DNA from: JBBDRW01 sp040905265
GTDB taxonomy: Bacteria; Bacteroidota; Rhodothermia; Balneolales; Balneolaceae
Assembly (NCBI GenBank): GCA_040905265.1
Contig: JBBDRW010000147.1
Span: 1-64,000, forward strand
DNA length: 64,000 nucleotides
Reading direction: 5' to 3'
Shown: positions 17,193-26,188 of the stretch, piece after piece
How the letters are laid out: each line of letters begins with the position of its first letter
Position numbering within the stretch: position 1 is the first letter of the stretch
The notes under the pieces: model-generated
Database searches by the model: none
What the model was told of the DNA's origin: nothing
The model's input: only the letters and a program-made list of their open reading frames with translations
Made by a program: the position numbers and the translations under genes

Positions 17193-18449
17193 ATGATGCA
17201 GGAACTACTGGACAAGCTCAAAAGGTATAGCAAGGATGATGAGTCTTTTCAAAAACTCAAGTCACTGTTTGCAGAGATTGTGGATGAAAAGGATCAACTG
17301 GAGCAGTCGCTCGAACTGCTTGAGCGGGTTACACGGAATGACTATGATTCGATTCTGGTTACGGAGCTTGAGCTTGAGAAACCGGGGCCAAAAATCGTCT
17401 ATGTGAATGACGGATTTACCCGGATTACAGGATACTCAAAAGAGGAGGTGATCGGGAAGACGCCTCGTATCCTTCAGGGCCCGAAGACGGACAGGGACGT
17501 TTTGGACAAGCTGAAAAAGAGGCTGCTGGAGGGAAACTCGTTTTTCGGCCATACCGTGAACTACCGCAAGGATGGTTCAGAGTTTGTGAATCAATGGGAT
17601 ATCCATCCACTTACCAACGATCTGGGAGAGGTTACCCACTGGGTCTCCTACCAGCATGATATCACGACCAGAAAGCGTTCCGAGAAGAAAATTGTGGATA
17701 CCGGTATTGAATTTGATGATCTGACCGAGGAGTCGATGAATTTGTTGGTCGATGTTACAACCGATGGTGAGATCCGCTCTGCCAACCGTGCCTTTCGCGA
17801 CCTGGTTCGTTATGAGGAATCTGAACTGCAGAAGATCGGGCTTCAGGGCTGTATTCATGAGGATACTGCCGGGGACCTTCTGAAAGCACTTCAAACGGGC
17901 AGCAGTGATGAGCTGCATGACAAGCTATTTGAGTTCAGGATCACGGACAGCCAGGGAAAAGAGATTGAGGTCTGCGCAAAGGCACGTTTGATTCGGGCTA
18001 ATGATGAGGAAATTGTGCGCCTCTCCTTTTATAACCGGTTGCGTCAGAAGCGTATTCTGAAAATACTGGCAAAAAAAACAGAAGGATTCGAGCGTCTTTT
18101 TGATAAAAAAACTGATTTTCAATATAAGGTGCGGGATTTTGATTCCGGGTTGAGGCTCTTTTCTGTGGATAACACGTTTTCGTTAATCACCGGACTGAAT
18201 GAGGATTCCGAATCCGGGATCGCGATTGACGAGGTAGTACATGTTGAGGATATTGATAAGGCGGCGAGCCACTACTATAAAGTTCTGGATGGTGTATCCC
18301 ACACGGAAATAATACGCTACCGGACAGCAGCCGGAGACTATCTGCCGCTTATTGATTATGCACGTCCGGTTGTCAGTGACGACGGCACTGTTGAGGCGAT
18401 CAAGGGGAGTGCCTCATTTGAAATATCCTCCGAGAAGAGAGGCGTTTGA
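17193..18449 (+). CDS. Multi-PAS sensor-like protein without output domain
   Basis: A 418-residue soluble protein. A short N-terminal coiled coil (1-45) is followed by a PAS/PAC domain (about 50-165; VYVNDGFTRITGYSKEEVIG, then WVSYQHDITTRKRSEKK) and at least two more PAS-like domains (about 175-280 and 300-410). No kinase, cyclase, GGDEF or DNA-binding domain is present. The first PAS resembles a LOV domain, with GKTPRILQGPKTD at 88-100, but the flavin-binding Cys of the GxNCRFLQG motif is replaced by Pro91. It should therefore not form the photo-adduct. It probably relays a signal by protein contacts; partner unknown. The start is ATG 17193, with ATG 17196 also possible. Confidence 0.82.
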   Translation: MMQELLDKLKRYSKDDESFQKLKSLFAEIVDEKDQLEQSLELLERVTRNDYDSILVTELELEKPGPKIVYVNDGFTRITGYSKEEVIGKTPRILQGPKTDRDVLDKLKKRLLEGNSFFGHTVNYRKDGSEFVNQWDIHPLTNDLGEVTHWVSYQHDITTRKRSEKKIVDTGIEFDDLTEESMNLLVDVTTDGEIRSANRAFRDLVRYEESELQKIGLQGCIHEDTAGDLLKALQTGSSDELHDKLFEFRITDSQGKEIEVCAKARLIRANDEEIVRLSFYNRLRQKRILKILAKKTEGFERLFDKKTDFQYKVRDFDSGLRLFSVDNTFSLITGLNEDSESGIAIDEVVHVEDIDKAASHYYKVLDGVSHTEIIRYRTAAGDYLPLIDYARPVVSDDGTVEAIKGSASFEISSEKRGV

Positions 18450-18463
18450 CCAACAGGGAATGG

Positions 18464-18480
18464 ACAGACGGTTTTATCAA
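18464..18480. repeat. Fragment of hairpin-element arm
   Basis: GACAGACGGTTTT here matches 9858-9870 over 13 bases and overlaps the element-arm motif GACGGTTTT. It is short and could be chance, but its place directly after a gene fits the other copies. Confidence 0.35.
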
Positions 18481-18621
18481 GGTGTCTTATAGCCTGATCA
18501 CCGCCTGAAGATCGGGTGCTCATGGTTTGCAGACGGAATGAATGGCCCTTGAGGGCAACTCTTGCAGAGGCGTTAGAATATAGGAGTCTGCCGGTTTACG
18601 ATAGAGAGAGGAATTTGTATC

Positions 18622-19068
18622 TTGTCTGTTATGACTATTGAAGAAAAACAGGATCGGATTATACGTGCTTTTCAGGCACTCGGGGATTGGCAGGAGCGGT
18701 ATAAGTATATTATCGACCTGGGCCGGAAACTGGCTCCGCTTGATGAGCAGCACAAGGTGGAAGAGAACCTGGTTCGGGGATGCCAGTCCCAGGTGTGGCT
18801 GATCGCAGATCTCAAGGAGGACCGGGTGATGTTTCGTGCAGACAGTGATGCGGCGATTACCAAAGGCCTGGTTGCCCTGCTTCTCAAAATCTATTCTGAT
18901 GAAACGCCTGATGTAATTATTGGGACAAAACCAGATTTCATTCAGAAAATTGGCATGCAGGAACATCTCTCACCGACCCGCTCCAACGGCCTCTTCTCTA
19001 TGGTCAAACAGATGAAAATTTATGCGATGGCATACAAAACCAAGCTAGAACAGAAACTGGATGCCTGA
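18622..19068 (+). CDS. sufE: SufE-family cysteine desulfurase activator
   Basis: A 148-residue SufE protein. SufE takes persulfide sulfur from a cysteine desulfurase (SufS) and passes it to the SufBCD scaffold for iron-sulfur cluster assembly. The acceptor Cys54 is in the family motif RGCQSQVWL, and FIQKIGMQEHLSPTRSNGL is the typical C-terminal motif. The TTG at 18622 lies at a suitable distance from GAGAGGAA, while ATG 18631 is further away; either may be used. No other suf genes are adjacent. Confidence 0.93.
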   Translation: MSVMTIEEKQDRIIRAFQALGDWQERYKYIIDLGRKLAPLDEQHKVEENLVRGCQSQVWLIADLKEDRVMFRADSDAAITKGLVALLLKIYSDETPDVIIGTKPDFIQKIGMQEHLSPTRSNGLFSMVKQMKIYAMAYKTKLEQKLDA

Positions 19069-19093
19069 CCGGTAGCCACCAATCTTCGTTTCG

Positions 19094-19867
19094 ATGAAAA
19101 AACTGCTTCTCTCCCTCACTCTCCTGCTTTTCGTAACGTTTACCGCCACTCCGGATACAACGGCTCAATCGGGTGAGGAGGCCACCAGGACATTTCTCTT
19201 TGTACACGGAGCCTGGGGAGGCGGCCACGATTACCGCCAGATGGAGTCGATTCTGGAGGATCTTGGCCACACCGTCTACCGGCCGACGATGACCGGGCAG
19301 GGCAGGCGTGAGCATCTGAACAGCCCGGACGTAACCCTGGAGACTCACATAACCGATATTCTCAATGTGATCCGTTTTGAACAACTGGAGGATCTGGTGA
19401 TTGTCGGCCACAGTTACGGCGGGATGGTGATTACGGGTGTTGTGGATCGGGAACCCGAACTCTTTTCCCATATCATTTATCTTGATGCGTTTTTGCCGGA
19501 GGATGGCGAATCGTTGTTCAGCCTTTCTGGTGAAGCCACCCGAACCCGGTTTCTGGAACTGGCCGAGAGAGAGGGAGACGGCTATAAAGTTCCGCCGAGC
19601 TGGCCGGACCCGTGGCCGGATGTACCTCATCCGCTGGGTACGTTGAGTGAGCCGGTGACACTAGTCAACCAGGAAAGAGTTGGAGAGATACCCGTGGCAT
19701 ACATTCTGGCCGTCAATGAAGAGGGCGAGCCGGGCGGATTCGGCAAGCATGCAGAGAGGGCGGAAGCGTACGGATGGCCGGTCTACGGTTTGACGGGAGG
19801 GCACAATCTGCACCGTGAAGTTCCGGACGAGTTGTCGCGGCTGATACTGGAGATTATTGGCGAGTAA
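19094..19867 (+). CDS. Secreted alpha/beta hydrolase
   Basis: A 257-residue alpha/beta-fold hydrolase with a signal peptide (residues 1-25, ending TTAQS), so it acts in the periplasm or outside. The oxyanion region is FVHGAWGGG, the nucleophile elbow is GHSYGG (Ser107), an acid probably lies in IYLDAFLPED or nearby, and the catalytic His is in GGHNLHREVP near the C-terminus. It resembles the salicylate-esterase/PHB-like group of small hydrolases. The substrate is unknown. It follows sufE after 25 bp but the link is not functional in any obvious way. Confidence 0.85.
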   Translation: MKKLLLSLTLLLFVTFTATPDTTAQSGEEATRTFLFVHGAWGGGHDYRQMESILEDLGHTVYRPTMTGQGRREHLNSPDVTLETHITDILNVIRFEQLEDLVIVGHSYGGMVITGVVDREPELFSHIIYLDAFLPEDGESLFSLSGEATRTRFLELAEREGDGYKVPPSWPDPWPDVPHPLGTLSEPVTLVNQERVGEIPVAYILAVNEEGEPGGFGKHAERAEAYGWPVYGLTGGHNLHREVPDELSRLILEIIGE

Positions 19868-19902
19868 CAAACAATGACCCCTTCAACCTGTCAGATCTTT
19901 CA

Positions 19903-21753
19903 ATGATCCAGAACCAATTTCCACGATCTCTTCTCCGCCGCTTCCTGGCCCTGGTGGTTCTGATGCTGCTGGCCTGGCTCGCAGCATGGACAAATCTCTA
20001 CTCACAGCAGGGATCGACCCTGATGTCGAGTGCTGACCGGGTCGACCTTGACGTACGACATTCACAGAATCTGGTTCCGGCCGGAACAGATTTTCAACTG
20101 GCTCTGCTTCTGAACCTGGAAGAGAACTGGCATGTGAACTCCAATGTCCCCTCCGAGGATTTTCTGATCGGGACACAGTTAACTCTTGAGGAGGTGGAGG
20201 GAATCCGGGTTACCGGTATGCGCTACCCGGACCCGGTCACCTATTCCTTTGATTTCGCAGATGAACCGATTGATGTCTATGAAGGGGAGGCCCCAATCTT
20301 TGTCTCCCTCACAACGTCTGAAGTGATGGAGCCGGGCCCGGTTGAACTTCAGGCATCGCTGATTCTGCAGGCGTGTGACAATGAGGTTTGTCTGGCACCC
20401 GCAACGGTTGAGTTTACAATTCCTGTTGAAATCACAGCTCCGGGAACCGGATTTCAGACGTTGAATGCGGAACTCTTTGAGGGGGTAGAGATGGCTTCCG
20501 GTTCTATCCGGGATGTGCTCTCCGCACGGGGAGGCGGAGAGATTGCCGCTCTCTTCGATAGCCTGGGCTGGTTTTGGGCTTTTGCCGGTATTTTTCTGAT
20601 TGGCCTTGCATTGAACCTGACTCCCTGTGTCTACCCGATGCTGTCGGTAACAGTATCCCTCTTCGGGAGCAAAGAGGGGGAGGCGAGCCGGTTGAAATAC
20701 TCCTTCTTTATGGCGCTGGTCTATGTACTCGGTATCGTATTTATGTATAGCGTACTGGGTGTGGTGGCTGCCTTTACCGGAGCTCTGTTCGGAAGCTGGC
20801 TGCAGAGCCCATGGGTTCTGGCCGGAATCGGCCTTCTCATTCTGGGACTTTCGCTCAGTATGTTCGGGCTGTATGAGCTGCAGCCCCCCTCCTCCTGGAT
20901 GCAATCTCTGAGCGGGACCCAGCGAAAGACAAGCGGGGTAGTCGGCCACTTCTTCTCCGGGCTGGTGGTGGGAGTGTTTGCGGCTCCCTGTATCGGGCCT
21001 CCTATTATTGCTCTGCTCGCTTTTGTCGGTTCCCAGGGAGACCCTCTTTTCGGTTTTCTGATCTTTTTTGTGATGGCATTCGGGCTCGGGTTTCCCTATC
21101 TGATTCTGGGAACCTTCAGCGGACTGCTCTCCCGGCTTCCAAAATCGGGAACCTGGATGGTCTGGGTGAAGAAAGTGTTCGGCGTAGTACTCGTCGGGGT
21201 AGCGCTCTTCTACCTCTCCCTCGCATTCTTCCCAGGGTATGCGGTCCATACGATTCTCGTAACTCTGGTTGCAGGCGGAATCTATCTCGGATTTCTGGAA
21301 GGGTCCGGAAAGGGGCAGAAACTCTTTACCCGGATCAAGTGGGCCGTCGGAGCGGTATCTTTGATCGCAGCTTTTATGCTTATCCAGAACCTTCAGAAGC
21401 CGGGTATTGTCTGGGAACCCTATACCCCGGAGCGATTTGAATCAGCCCTGGCGGAGGGGCAGCCGGTGGTGATCGACTTTACGGCAGAGTGGTGTATTCC
21501 CTGTCTTGAACTGGAACGGAATACCTTCACCGATCCGGATGTGATCGAAGCGACACTCGGTTTTTCCAGGCTGAAGGTGGACATGACTCAATATGAATCG
21601 GAAGAGGCGTCTGAATTGAGAGAGAGGTTTCAGGTATCCGGCCCTCCGACGATCGTCTTTATCGGGAGTGACGGGGAGGAGGTGGAAGAGGCCCGGGTGG
21701 TCGGGTTCCTTCGGGCAGAGCCGTTTCTGGAGCGGGTCAGGATGGTTGAGTAG
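19903..21753 (+). CDS. dsbD: DsbD-like thiol:disulfide interchange protein
   Basis: A 616-residue membrane protein in three parts. An N-terminal signal is followed by a periplasmic DsbD-alpha-like domain (about 45-195; DNEVCLAPATVEFTIPVEI). A central eight-helix transmembrane domain (about 225-500) has the two redox cysteines in NLTPCVYPML and APCIGPP. A C-terminal thioredoxin domain carries the active site Cys531-Ile-Pro-Cys534 (EWCIPCLELERNTF) and a cis-Pro in GPPTIVF. It carries electrons from cytoplasmic thioredoxin to periplasmic proteins. The start at 19903 gives a normal signal anchor. Confidence 0.92.
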   Translation: MIQNQFPRSLLRRFLALVVLMLLAWLAAWTNLYSQQGSTLMSSADRVDLDVRHSQNLVPAGTDFQLALLLNLEENWHVNSNVPSEDFLIGTQLTLEEVEGIRVTGMRYPDPVTYSFDFADEPIDVYEGEAPIFVSLTTSEVMEPGPVELQASLILQACDNEVCLAPATVEFTIPVEITAPGTGFQTLNAELFEGVEMASGSIRDVLSARGGGEIAALFDSLGWFWAFAGIFLIGLALNLTPCVYPMLSVTVSLFGSKEGEASRLKYSFFMALVYVLGIVFMYSVLGVVAAFTGALFGSWLQSPWVLAGIGLLILGLSLSMFGLYELQPPSSWMQSLSGTQRKTSGVVGHFFSGLVVGVFAAPCIGPPIIALLAFVGSQGDPLFGFLIFFVMAFGLGFPYLILGTFSGLLSRLPKSGTWMVWVKKVFGVVLVGVALFYLSLAFFPGYAVHTILVTLVAGGIYLGFLEGSGKGQKLFTRIKWAVGAVSLIAAFMLIQNLQKPGIVWEPYTPERFESALAEGQPVVIDFTAEWCIPCLELERNTFTDPDVIEATLGFSRLKVDMTQYESEEASELRERFQVSGPPTIVFIGSDGEEVEEARVVGFLRAEPFLERVRMVE

Positions 21754-21765
21754 GGGTTCCTGCGT

Positions 21766-21972
21766 CTACTGTTCCCCCCGGCAGCACTCATCCGTATTGA
21801 CTCCACAGTTCGAACACTGGCCATGACCGTGCACCCAGACGAGCTGGCCTGTAAAACCGCAGTAGAGACACCGGGCCGGAGGCGGCACGTTTTTGTATTT
21901 CGGTTCCGAGGTGGAATCGTTCGTGTCAGAATTTGGTAGTACGGAAGCCGGATGAAGAGGTTTGGAATTCAT
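21766..21972 (-). CDS. Small zinc-ribbon protein
   Basis: A 68-residue protein read from ATG 21972; longer in-frame starts run antisense through the next gene. The first 30 residues are polar and probably disordered. The rest holds a zinc-ribbon-like pattern: Cys35-x2-Cys38, then Cys53-x2-Cys56, with WVHGHGQ between and a final CC. The sequence between the cysteine pairs suggests one structural zinc site. I do not recognise a named family. It is divergent from the CPBP gene, with about 28 bp between the chosen starts. Confidence 0.6.
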   Translation of the reverse strand: MNSKPLHPASVLPNSDTNDSTSEPKYKNVPPPARCLYCGFTGQLVWVHGHGQCSNCGVNTDECCRGEQ

Positions 21973-22000
21973 CTGAAAAACATCCGATATTTTGAAGAAA

Positions 22001-22663
22001 ATGTCCAACCCGGAAGAGCCGTTTTCTGAAGATAGCACCAAATTGCATGAAACAGGCATTGAGGACCGTAACGATATGCCAGCAGGGTTCACCGGTACGG
22101 ACGAGATCACGAGCCGTAGTCTGCTCGGCATGTCTCTGGCTTCCGCACTCTTCTATCTGTTGGCGGCTGCCGGTGCTTTTTATCTTTTTCATGAGCAGGG
22201 CCTGGAAGGTGCTTTTTCTCACGGCTTCTCTCTTTCCGCCCAGCTTATGGTGGGAAGCGCGTCCGGTCTGGCAGCCGCTTGTGTGATTATCTTTTTTGCG
22301 AACCGTTCTCCTGTTGCCGATGTATTGGACGATTTTGCGGTTGTCCGAACGGTCCGGCAGATGACATTCAGTCCGTTCGACCGGATACAGCTCTCGCTGT
22401 TTGCCGGCGCCGGCGAGGAGCTGCTCTTCCGGGGCGCACTGCAGCCGTTGCTGGGCATCTGGGTTACCTCCCTGATTTTTGTAGGGATTCACGGCTATTT
22501 CAAGTTTCGGAGTGCCGGGCACTGGCTGTTCGGGGCCTTGATGTTCGGCCTCAGTCTTCTCCTCGGGTTCCTGTTTGAATACGCAGGGTTGATATCGGCG
22601 ATGGTTGCCCATGCTCTCTACGATATGTTGCTGTTATGGTGGGTGAGGGGGGACAGGGAATAG
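22001..22663 (+). CDS. CPBP-family intramembrane metalloprotease
   Basis: About 220 residues with several membrane helices. The three CPBP (Abi/CAAX-protease) motifs are present: EELLFRG with the glutamate pair (GAGEELLFRGALQP), the histidine motif GIHGYFKF, and AHALYD in a late helix. Family members cleave substrates within the membrane or serve in bacteriocin self-protection; the target is unknown. ATG 22001 is chosen over an upstream TTG (21992). A terminator-like hairpin lies downstream. Confidence 0.88.
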   Translation: MSNPEEPFSEDSTKLHETGIEDRNDMPAGFTGTDEITSRSLLGMSLASALFYLLAAAGAFYLFHEQGLEGAFSHGFSLSAQLMVGSASGLAAACVIIFFANRSPVADVLDDFAVVRTVRQMTFSPFDRIQLSLFAGAGEELLFRGALQPLLGIWVTSLIFVGIHGYFKFRSAGHWLFGALMFGLSLLLGFLFEYAGLISAMVAHALYDMLLLWWVRGDRE

Positions 22664-22674
22664 GTGACAGGGAT

Positions 22675-22719
22675 AGATGAAAGAAAAAAGGGCCGATTCA
22701 TCTGCTGAACCGGCCCTTG
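22675..22719 (-). terminator. Intrinsic terminator of the sugar dehydrogenase gene
   Basis: AAGGGCCG (22689-22696) pairs with CGGCCCTT (22712-22719). Read on the minus strand, the stem is followed by TTTTTTCTTT. It lies 22 bp after the stop of the gene at 22742 and may also slow transcription from the left. Confidence 0.85.
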
Positions 22720-22741
22720 AAATATAGAAGGCTGTCTACAC

Positions 22742-23965
22742 TTATTGTGCAGGTTCCAGTCTTACGATCGGGGTCGCTTCACCGCCGCGATCGTCGATGG
22801 CAAGATAGATATATCCGTCAGGCCCTTCGCGTACGTCGCGAATTCGATACTCTCCGGGAAGCAATACCTCTTCGGCAACAAAGTCTGTACCCTGTACGGT
22901 GACTCTGGCGAGGATCTGGTACTGCCCGGACATCCCGCCTGCAAAGAAGCTTCCCTGCCACTGCGGGAACTGATCTCCGCTATAGATGGCCATTCCTGCA
23001 GGAGCAATGGATGGGGTCCAGTGGTGAACCGGAAGCTCCAGTTCGTCCCGGTTGATGATTTCATGGAGCGGTGAGCCGGCGCCATAGTTAACACCGAAAC
23101 CGATAATCGGCCATCCGTAATTTACTCCGGGCCGGATGTGGTTCAGTTCGTCACCACCTTGTGGCCCATGCTCTGTCGCCCACACATCGTTGGTTTCCGG
23201 ATGGACGGCGAGAGCTTGTGGGTTGCGGTGCCCGTAGCTCCAGATTTCAGGAAGGGCTCCCTCTTCATCCAGAAACGGGTTGTCTGATGGAACGGATCCA
23301 TCGTCATGGATGCGGTTCACTGTTCCGTAGTGGTTGGACAGATCCTGGGAGGGGTGCTCCTGCTGCGCTTCGAGGCCTCCGCCCGGATTTGCCTGCCGGT
23401 CTCCGACGGTTACGAACAGATATCCGTCATGGTCAAAAGCGAGCCGCGAGCCATAGTGGCCCTGGCCGCCGGTCCATGCCTGCGCTTCAAAAATCTCTTC
23501 CACATTCTGGAGTTGATCATTTTCAAATGTTCCGCGGATGACCGCTGTGGTTCCTTCCGATCCGTCATCATTCGGTTTTGAGTAACTGATGTAGATCAGG
23601 TTGTTGTTTTCAAAGTCCGGGTGAGGAATCACGTCGAGCAGGCCGCCCTGTCCGCCAGTTCTGATCTCGGGCAATCCGGGTACGGGATCGGGCAGGAGTT
23701 CTCCGTCCCGAATAATCCGGAGCTGTGCGGGCAGGGAGTTGCTGCCGCGCTCGGTAACCAATTTGTCTCCATTCGGAAGAAAGGCGATCGCCCAGGGGTG
23801 GTGGAGGCCATCGACGACCGTTGTGACACGAAAGTTATGGTGAATGGATTCGTACACATCGCCGTTGCCGGCTGTTGCCGATTCCTGTTCATCGGGAGCT
23901 CCGCAACCGGCGGCAATCAACGCGATAAGGGTAATCAGGGGAGTAAAGGTTTTTTTCAAAAACAT
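22742..23965 (-). CDS. PQQ-dependent sugar dehydrogenase, lipoprotein
   Basis: A 407-residue protein of the soluble glucose/sorbosone (aldose sugar) dehydrogenase family. It starts with a lipoprotein signal, Cys21 in LIAAGC, so it is membrane-anchored outside the cytoplasm. Family motifs in order: LHHPWAIAFLPNGDKLVTER, GGQGGLLDVIPHPDF, GGQGHYGSRLAFDHDGYLFV, GHRNPQALAVHP, ATEHGPQGGDELN and GVNYGWP. These build a six-bladed propeller that binds PQQ and calcium and oxidises aldoses. No PQQ biosynthesis genes are in the window. It is single and has its own terminator. Confidence 0.92.
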   Translation of the reverse strand: MFLKKTFTPLITLIALIAAGCGAPDEQESATAGNGDVYESIHHNFRVTTVVDGLHHPWAIAFLPNGDKLVTERGSNSLPAQLRIIRDGELLPDPVPGLPEIRTGGQGGLLDVIPHPDFENNNLIYISYSKPNDDGSEGTTAVIRGTFENDQLQNVEEIFEAQAWTGGQGHYGSRLAFDHDGYLFVTVGDRQANPGGGLEAQQEHPSQDLSNHYGTVNRIHDDGSVPSDNPFLDEEGALPEIWSYGHRNPQALAVHPETNDVWATEHGPQGGDELNHIRPGVNYGWPIIGFGVNYGAGSPLHEIINRDELELPVHHWTPSIAPAGMAIYSGDQFPQWQGSFFAGGMSGQYQILARVTVQGTDFVAEEVLLPGEYRIRDVREGPDGYIYLAIDDRGGEATPIVRLEPAQ

Positions 23966-24383
23966 ATCCGTTCAATTTTGGTTTGATAAAAAAAGTGGGC
24001 CTGATGCGTATCGATTCAGGATGCCAGCCAATCGGCTTCAAGAAGATCATGAGAACATGACCCCCTTCCATTATTCAATTCTTTGGATGAGTGTGATGAA
24101 CCCAGGATAAATCCCGAATGGCTAAACCGTTAACGCTATCAAGAACTCCATGATAATAGTTCTCGGGGATGCATACAAGTCTTCTGAGATGTAAGATCTA
24201 TCTGGTTCAAGCGAAAGATGAAGCAAGTAACAACAGCTATTTATCGGTTCAAGTAATGTTGAAGAATACTGAAACGAGGATTGATTTGATTAGAAAGAAC
24301 GGCAACATCACCTATCTTAGGAGCTGCAGGCCGATACGAATCGGTGTTTGAGGCACTCAAAGAATCATTGAAATAGAGTGAGT
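23966..24383. other. Intergenic region
   Basis: About 420 bp between divergent genes. It contains a weak inverted repeat AGAACT/AGTTCT near 24135-24160. A 60-codon open frame at 24169 has no start signal or protein character. The region probably holds promoters for both neighbours. Confidence 0.4.
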
Positions 24384-24719
24384 ATGGAACATCTGTACGA
24401 GTGGTTTATGGGACTGGGTGAATCCTATGGGGTAGACCCGTTGATCTTCGGCCTTATCTATGTAGGTGCAATCCCGTTTTTCTGGCTGGCGCTCGTCTGG
24501 CTGGCATACAATATCCGTCGACAACGTTCTGTTTCAGGTCCGGTTCTGATGGCATGCGGTTGTGCCGTGTCTTCCTATGTCTACCTGATTGTTGCAGGTG
24601 AAAATGTACCCTACTGGGTCTACGGCCTGATCATTGTTATCATTATCTATGCCGTTTGGTCCACACTGAGAAAAGTAAAACAGAAAAAAGAAGAGTTCCA
24701 TCATGAAGAAATCGTATGA
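24384..24719 (+). CDS. Small membrane protein with three or more helices
   Basis: A protein of about 111 residues from ATG 24384. Hydrophobic stretches lie at about 20-45 ([21 protein letters not shown]), 55-70 and 80-98 ([14 protein letters not shown]), and the C-terminus is charged and cytoplasmic-like ([13 protein letters not shown]). The gene overlaps the following disulfide oxidoreductase by 17 nt, so the two are co-translated and probably work together. Perhaps it docks the enzyme at the membrane. No named family is recognised. Confidence 0.7.
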   Translation: MEHLYEWFMGLGESYGVDPLIFGLIYVGAIPFFWLALVWLAYNIRRQRSVSGPVLMACGCAVSSYVYLIVAGENVPYWVYGLIIVIIIYAVWSTLRKVKQKKEEFHHEEIV

Positions 24720-26148
24720 TCTGATTGTGATCGGCGGCGGGGCCGCCGGTTTGACGGCTGCAGGAGTCGGGGTGAGTTTCGGTGCAAAAACGATGCTGGT
24801 GGAGAAAGAGAAGCTGGGCGGGGATTGTACATGGTATGGGTGTGTACCGAGCAAAATCTTGTTGAATCTTGCGAAAAAAGCGAAAATATCGGGCCAGCCG
24901 CCCAATTTTAGCGAAGTGAAAGAGAAGCTCGATTCGATCCGGCAGGAAATCTATGAGGATGCTGACCATCCGGATATCTTCAGGAGGATGGGGGTCGAAG
25001 TGACACCGGGAGAAGCTACGTTCAGGGACAGGTATACCATTGAAATTCGTCAGCCGGACGGAACCATCCGGCAGGTAACCAGCCGCTACTTTGTCATCGC
25101 AACGGGCAGCCGTGCGATTGTCCCGCCAATCGAAGGGATGAATGAATCACCCTATCTCACCAACCATACCCTGTTTGACATTAGTGAAAAGCCCGGCAGT
25201 TTGGTCATCATAGGAGCCGGCCCGATCGGTACGGAGATGTCCCAGGCCTTCCAGAGGCTCGGGACAGATGTAACGGTGGTTGATATGCAAAACCGGATTC
25301 TCTCCAATGATATCGAAGGGTTAACGACTATATTGAAAGATAAAATTGAAGAAGATGGGGTCACCTGCAAACTCGGTTACGGCGTCCGTTCGGTAGAAGG
25401 GGATGAATCCGGAGTAACGGTGACCATCGAGAAAGAAGACAACCGGGAGCGGATCAAAGCGGACAAGATTCTGATTGCTGTCGGCCGAAGGGCCAATTAC
25501 GAGAAGCTGAATCTGGATGCGGCAGGTGTAAGGTATAATAAACGTGGAATTACTGTGAATGACCGTTGCCGCACGAGCCGGCGGAATATCTATGCAATCG
25601 GAGACGTGACGGCCCTCTACCAATTTACCCATATGTCTGAGCATATGGCAAAGGTCGCTGTCACGAATGCCCTGCTCAAGGTGCCGATGAAGATCGACCA
25701 CGATCATGTTCCCTGGTGTACCTATACCGATCCTGAATTGGCACATGTCGGGGCTTCCCGGAAAGAACTCGACGAAAAAAGGATCTCCTATGAATTGTAC
25801 CGCTTCCCCTATAGCAAGATCGACCGGGCGGTTACAGATGAAGAGACAACGGGGTGGATCCACATCTATGCCAAAAGGTGGTCGGGCAGAATTCTTGGCG
25901 CAGATATTCTGGGGGTACACGCCGGCGAGATGATCAGCCAGTATGCACTGGCGATGAAGAACGGTGTTACATTGAGAAAAATGGCCGACACGATCTTTCC
26001 CTATCCCAGTTATGGGCTGGGCGCCCGGAGGGCCGCTGACCAGTGGTATATCAAAAACCAGAGCCGTACAGTAGTGAAGTGGATCCGGCGCCTGTTCGGG
26101 TACCGCGGCCCGTTGCCAGATATGAGTGACCCGGACCGGATAGTTTGA
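24703..26148 (+). CDS. FAD-dependent pyridine nucleotide-disulfide oxidoreductase (mercuric-reductase-like)
   Basis: A 481-residue class I flavin disulfide reductase. It has an FAD motif ([11 protein letters not shown]), the redox pair Cys42-x4-Cys47 ([13 protein letters not shown]), an NAD(P) motif ([15 protein letters not shown]), the FAD-closing motif (IYAIGDV) and the dimerisation domain with YPSYG. It lacks the MerA C-terminal cysteine pair and the N-terminal metal-binding domain, so mercury reduction is unlikely. Members are often found in arsenosugar-type gene neighbourhoods as here. The substrate is unknown. It is co-translated with a small membrane protein. Confidence 0.88.
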   Translation: MKKSYDLIVIGGGAAGLTAAGVGVSFGAKTMLVEKEKLGGDCTWYGCVPSKILLNLAKKAKISGQPPNFSEVKEKLDSIRQEIYEDADHPDIFRRMGVEVTPGEATFRDRYTIEIRQPDGTIRQVTSRYFVIATGSRAIVPPIEGMNESPYLTNHTLFDISEKPGSLVIIGAGPIGTEMSQAFQRLGTDVTVVDMQNRILSNDIEGLTTILKDKIEEDGVTCKLGYGVRSVEGDESGVTVTIEKEDNRERIKADKILIAVGRRANYEKLNLDAAGVRYNKRGITVNDRCRTSRRNIYAIGDVTALYQFTHMSEHMAKVAVTNALLKVPMKIDHDHVPWCTYTDPELAHVGASRKELDEKRISYELYRFPYSKIDRAVTDEETTGWIHIYAKRWSGRILGADILGVHAGEMISQYALAMKNGVTLRKMADTIFPYPSYGLGARRAADQWYIKNQSRTVVKWIRRLFGYRGPLPDMSDPDRIV

Positions 26149-26188
26149 GAGGGTCTGATTAGTTCCAGGGGTCTTTGAAATAATTCCG

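Noticed and set aside
20179..21249. Long open frame of 356 codons on the minus strand
   Set aside because: It is antisense to dsbD, low-complexity and charged, with no domain; the plus-strand protein is certain.
24169..24351. 60-codon open frame in the gap before the small membrane protein
   Set aside because: No ribosome-binding site, no compositional signal and no recognisable motif.
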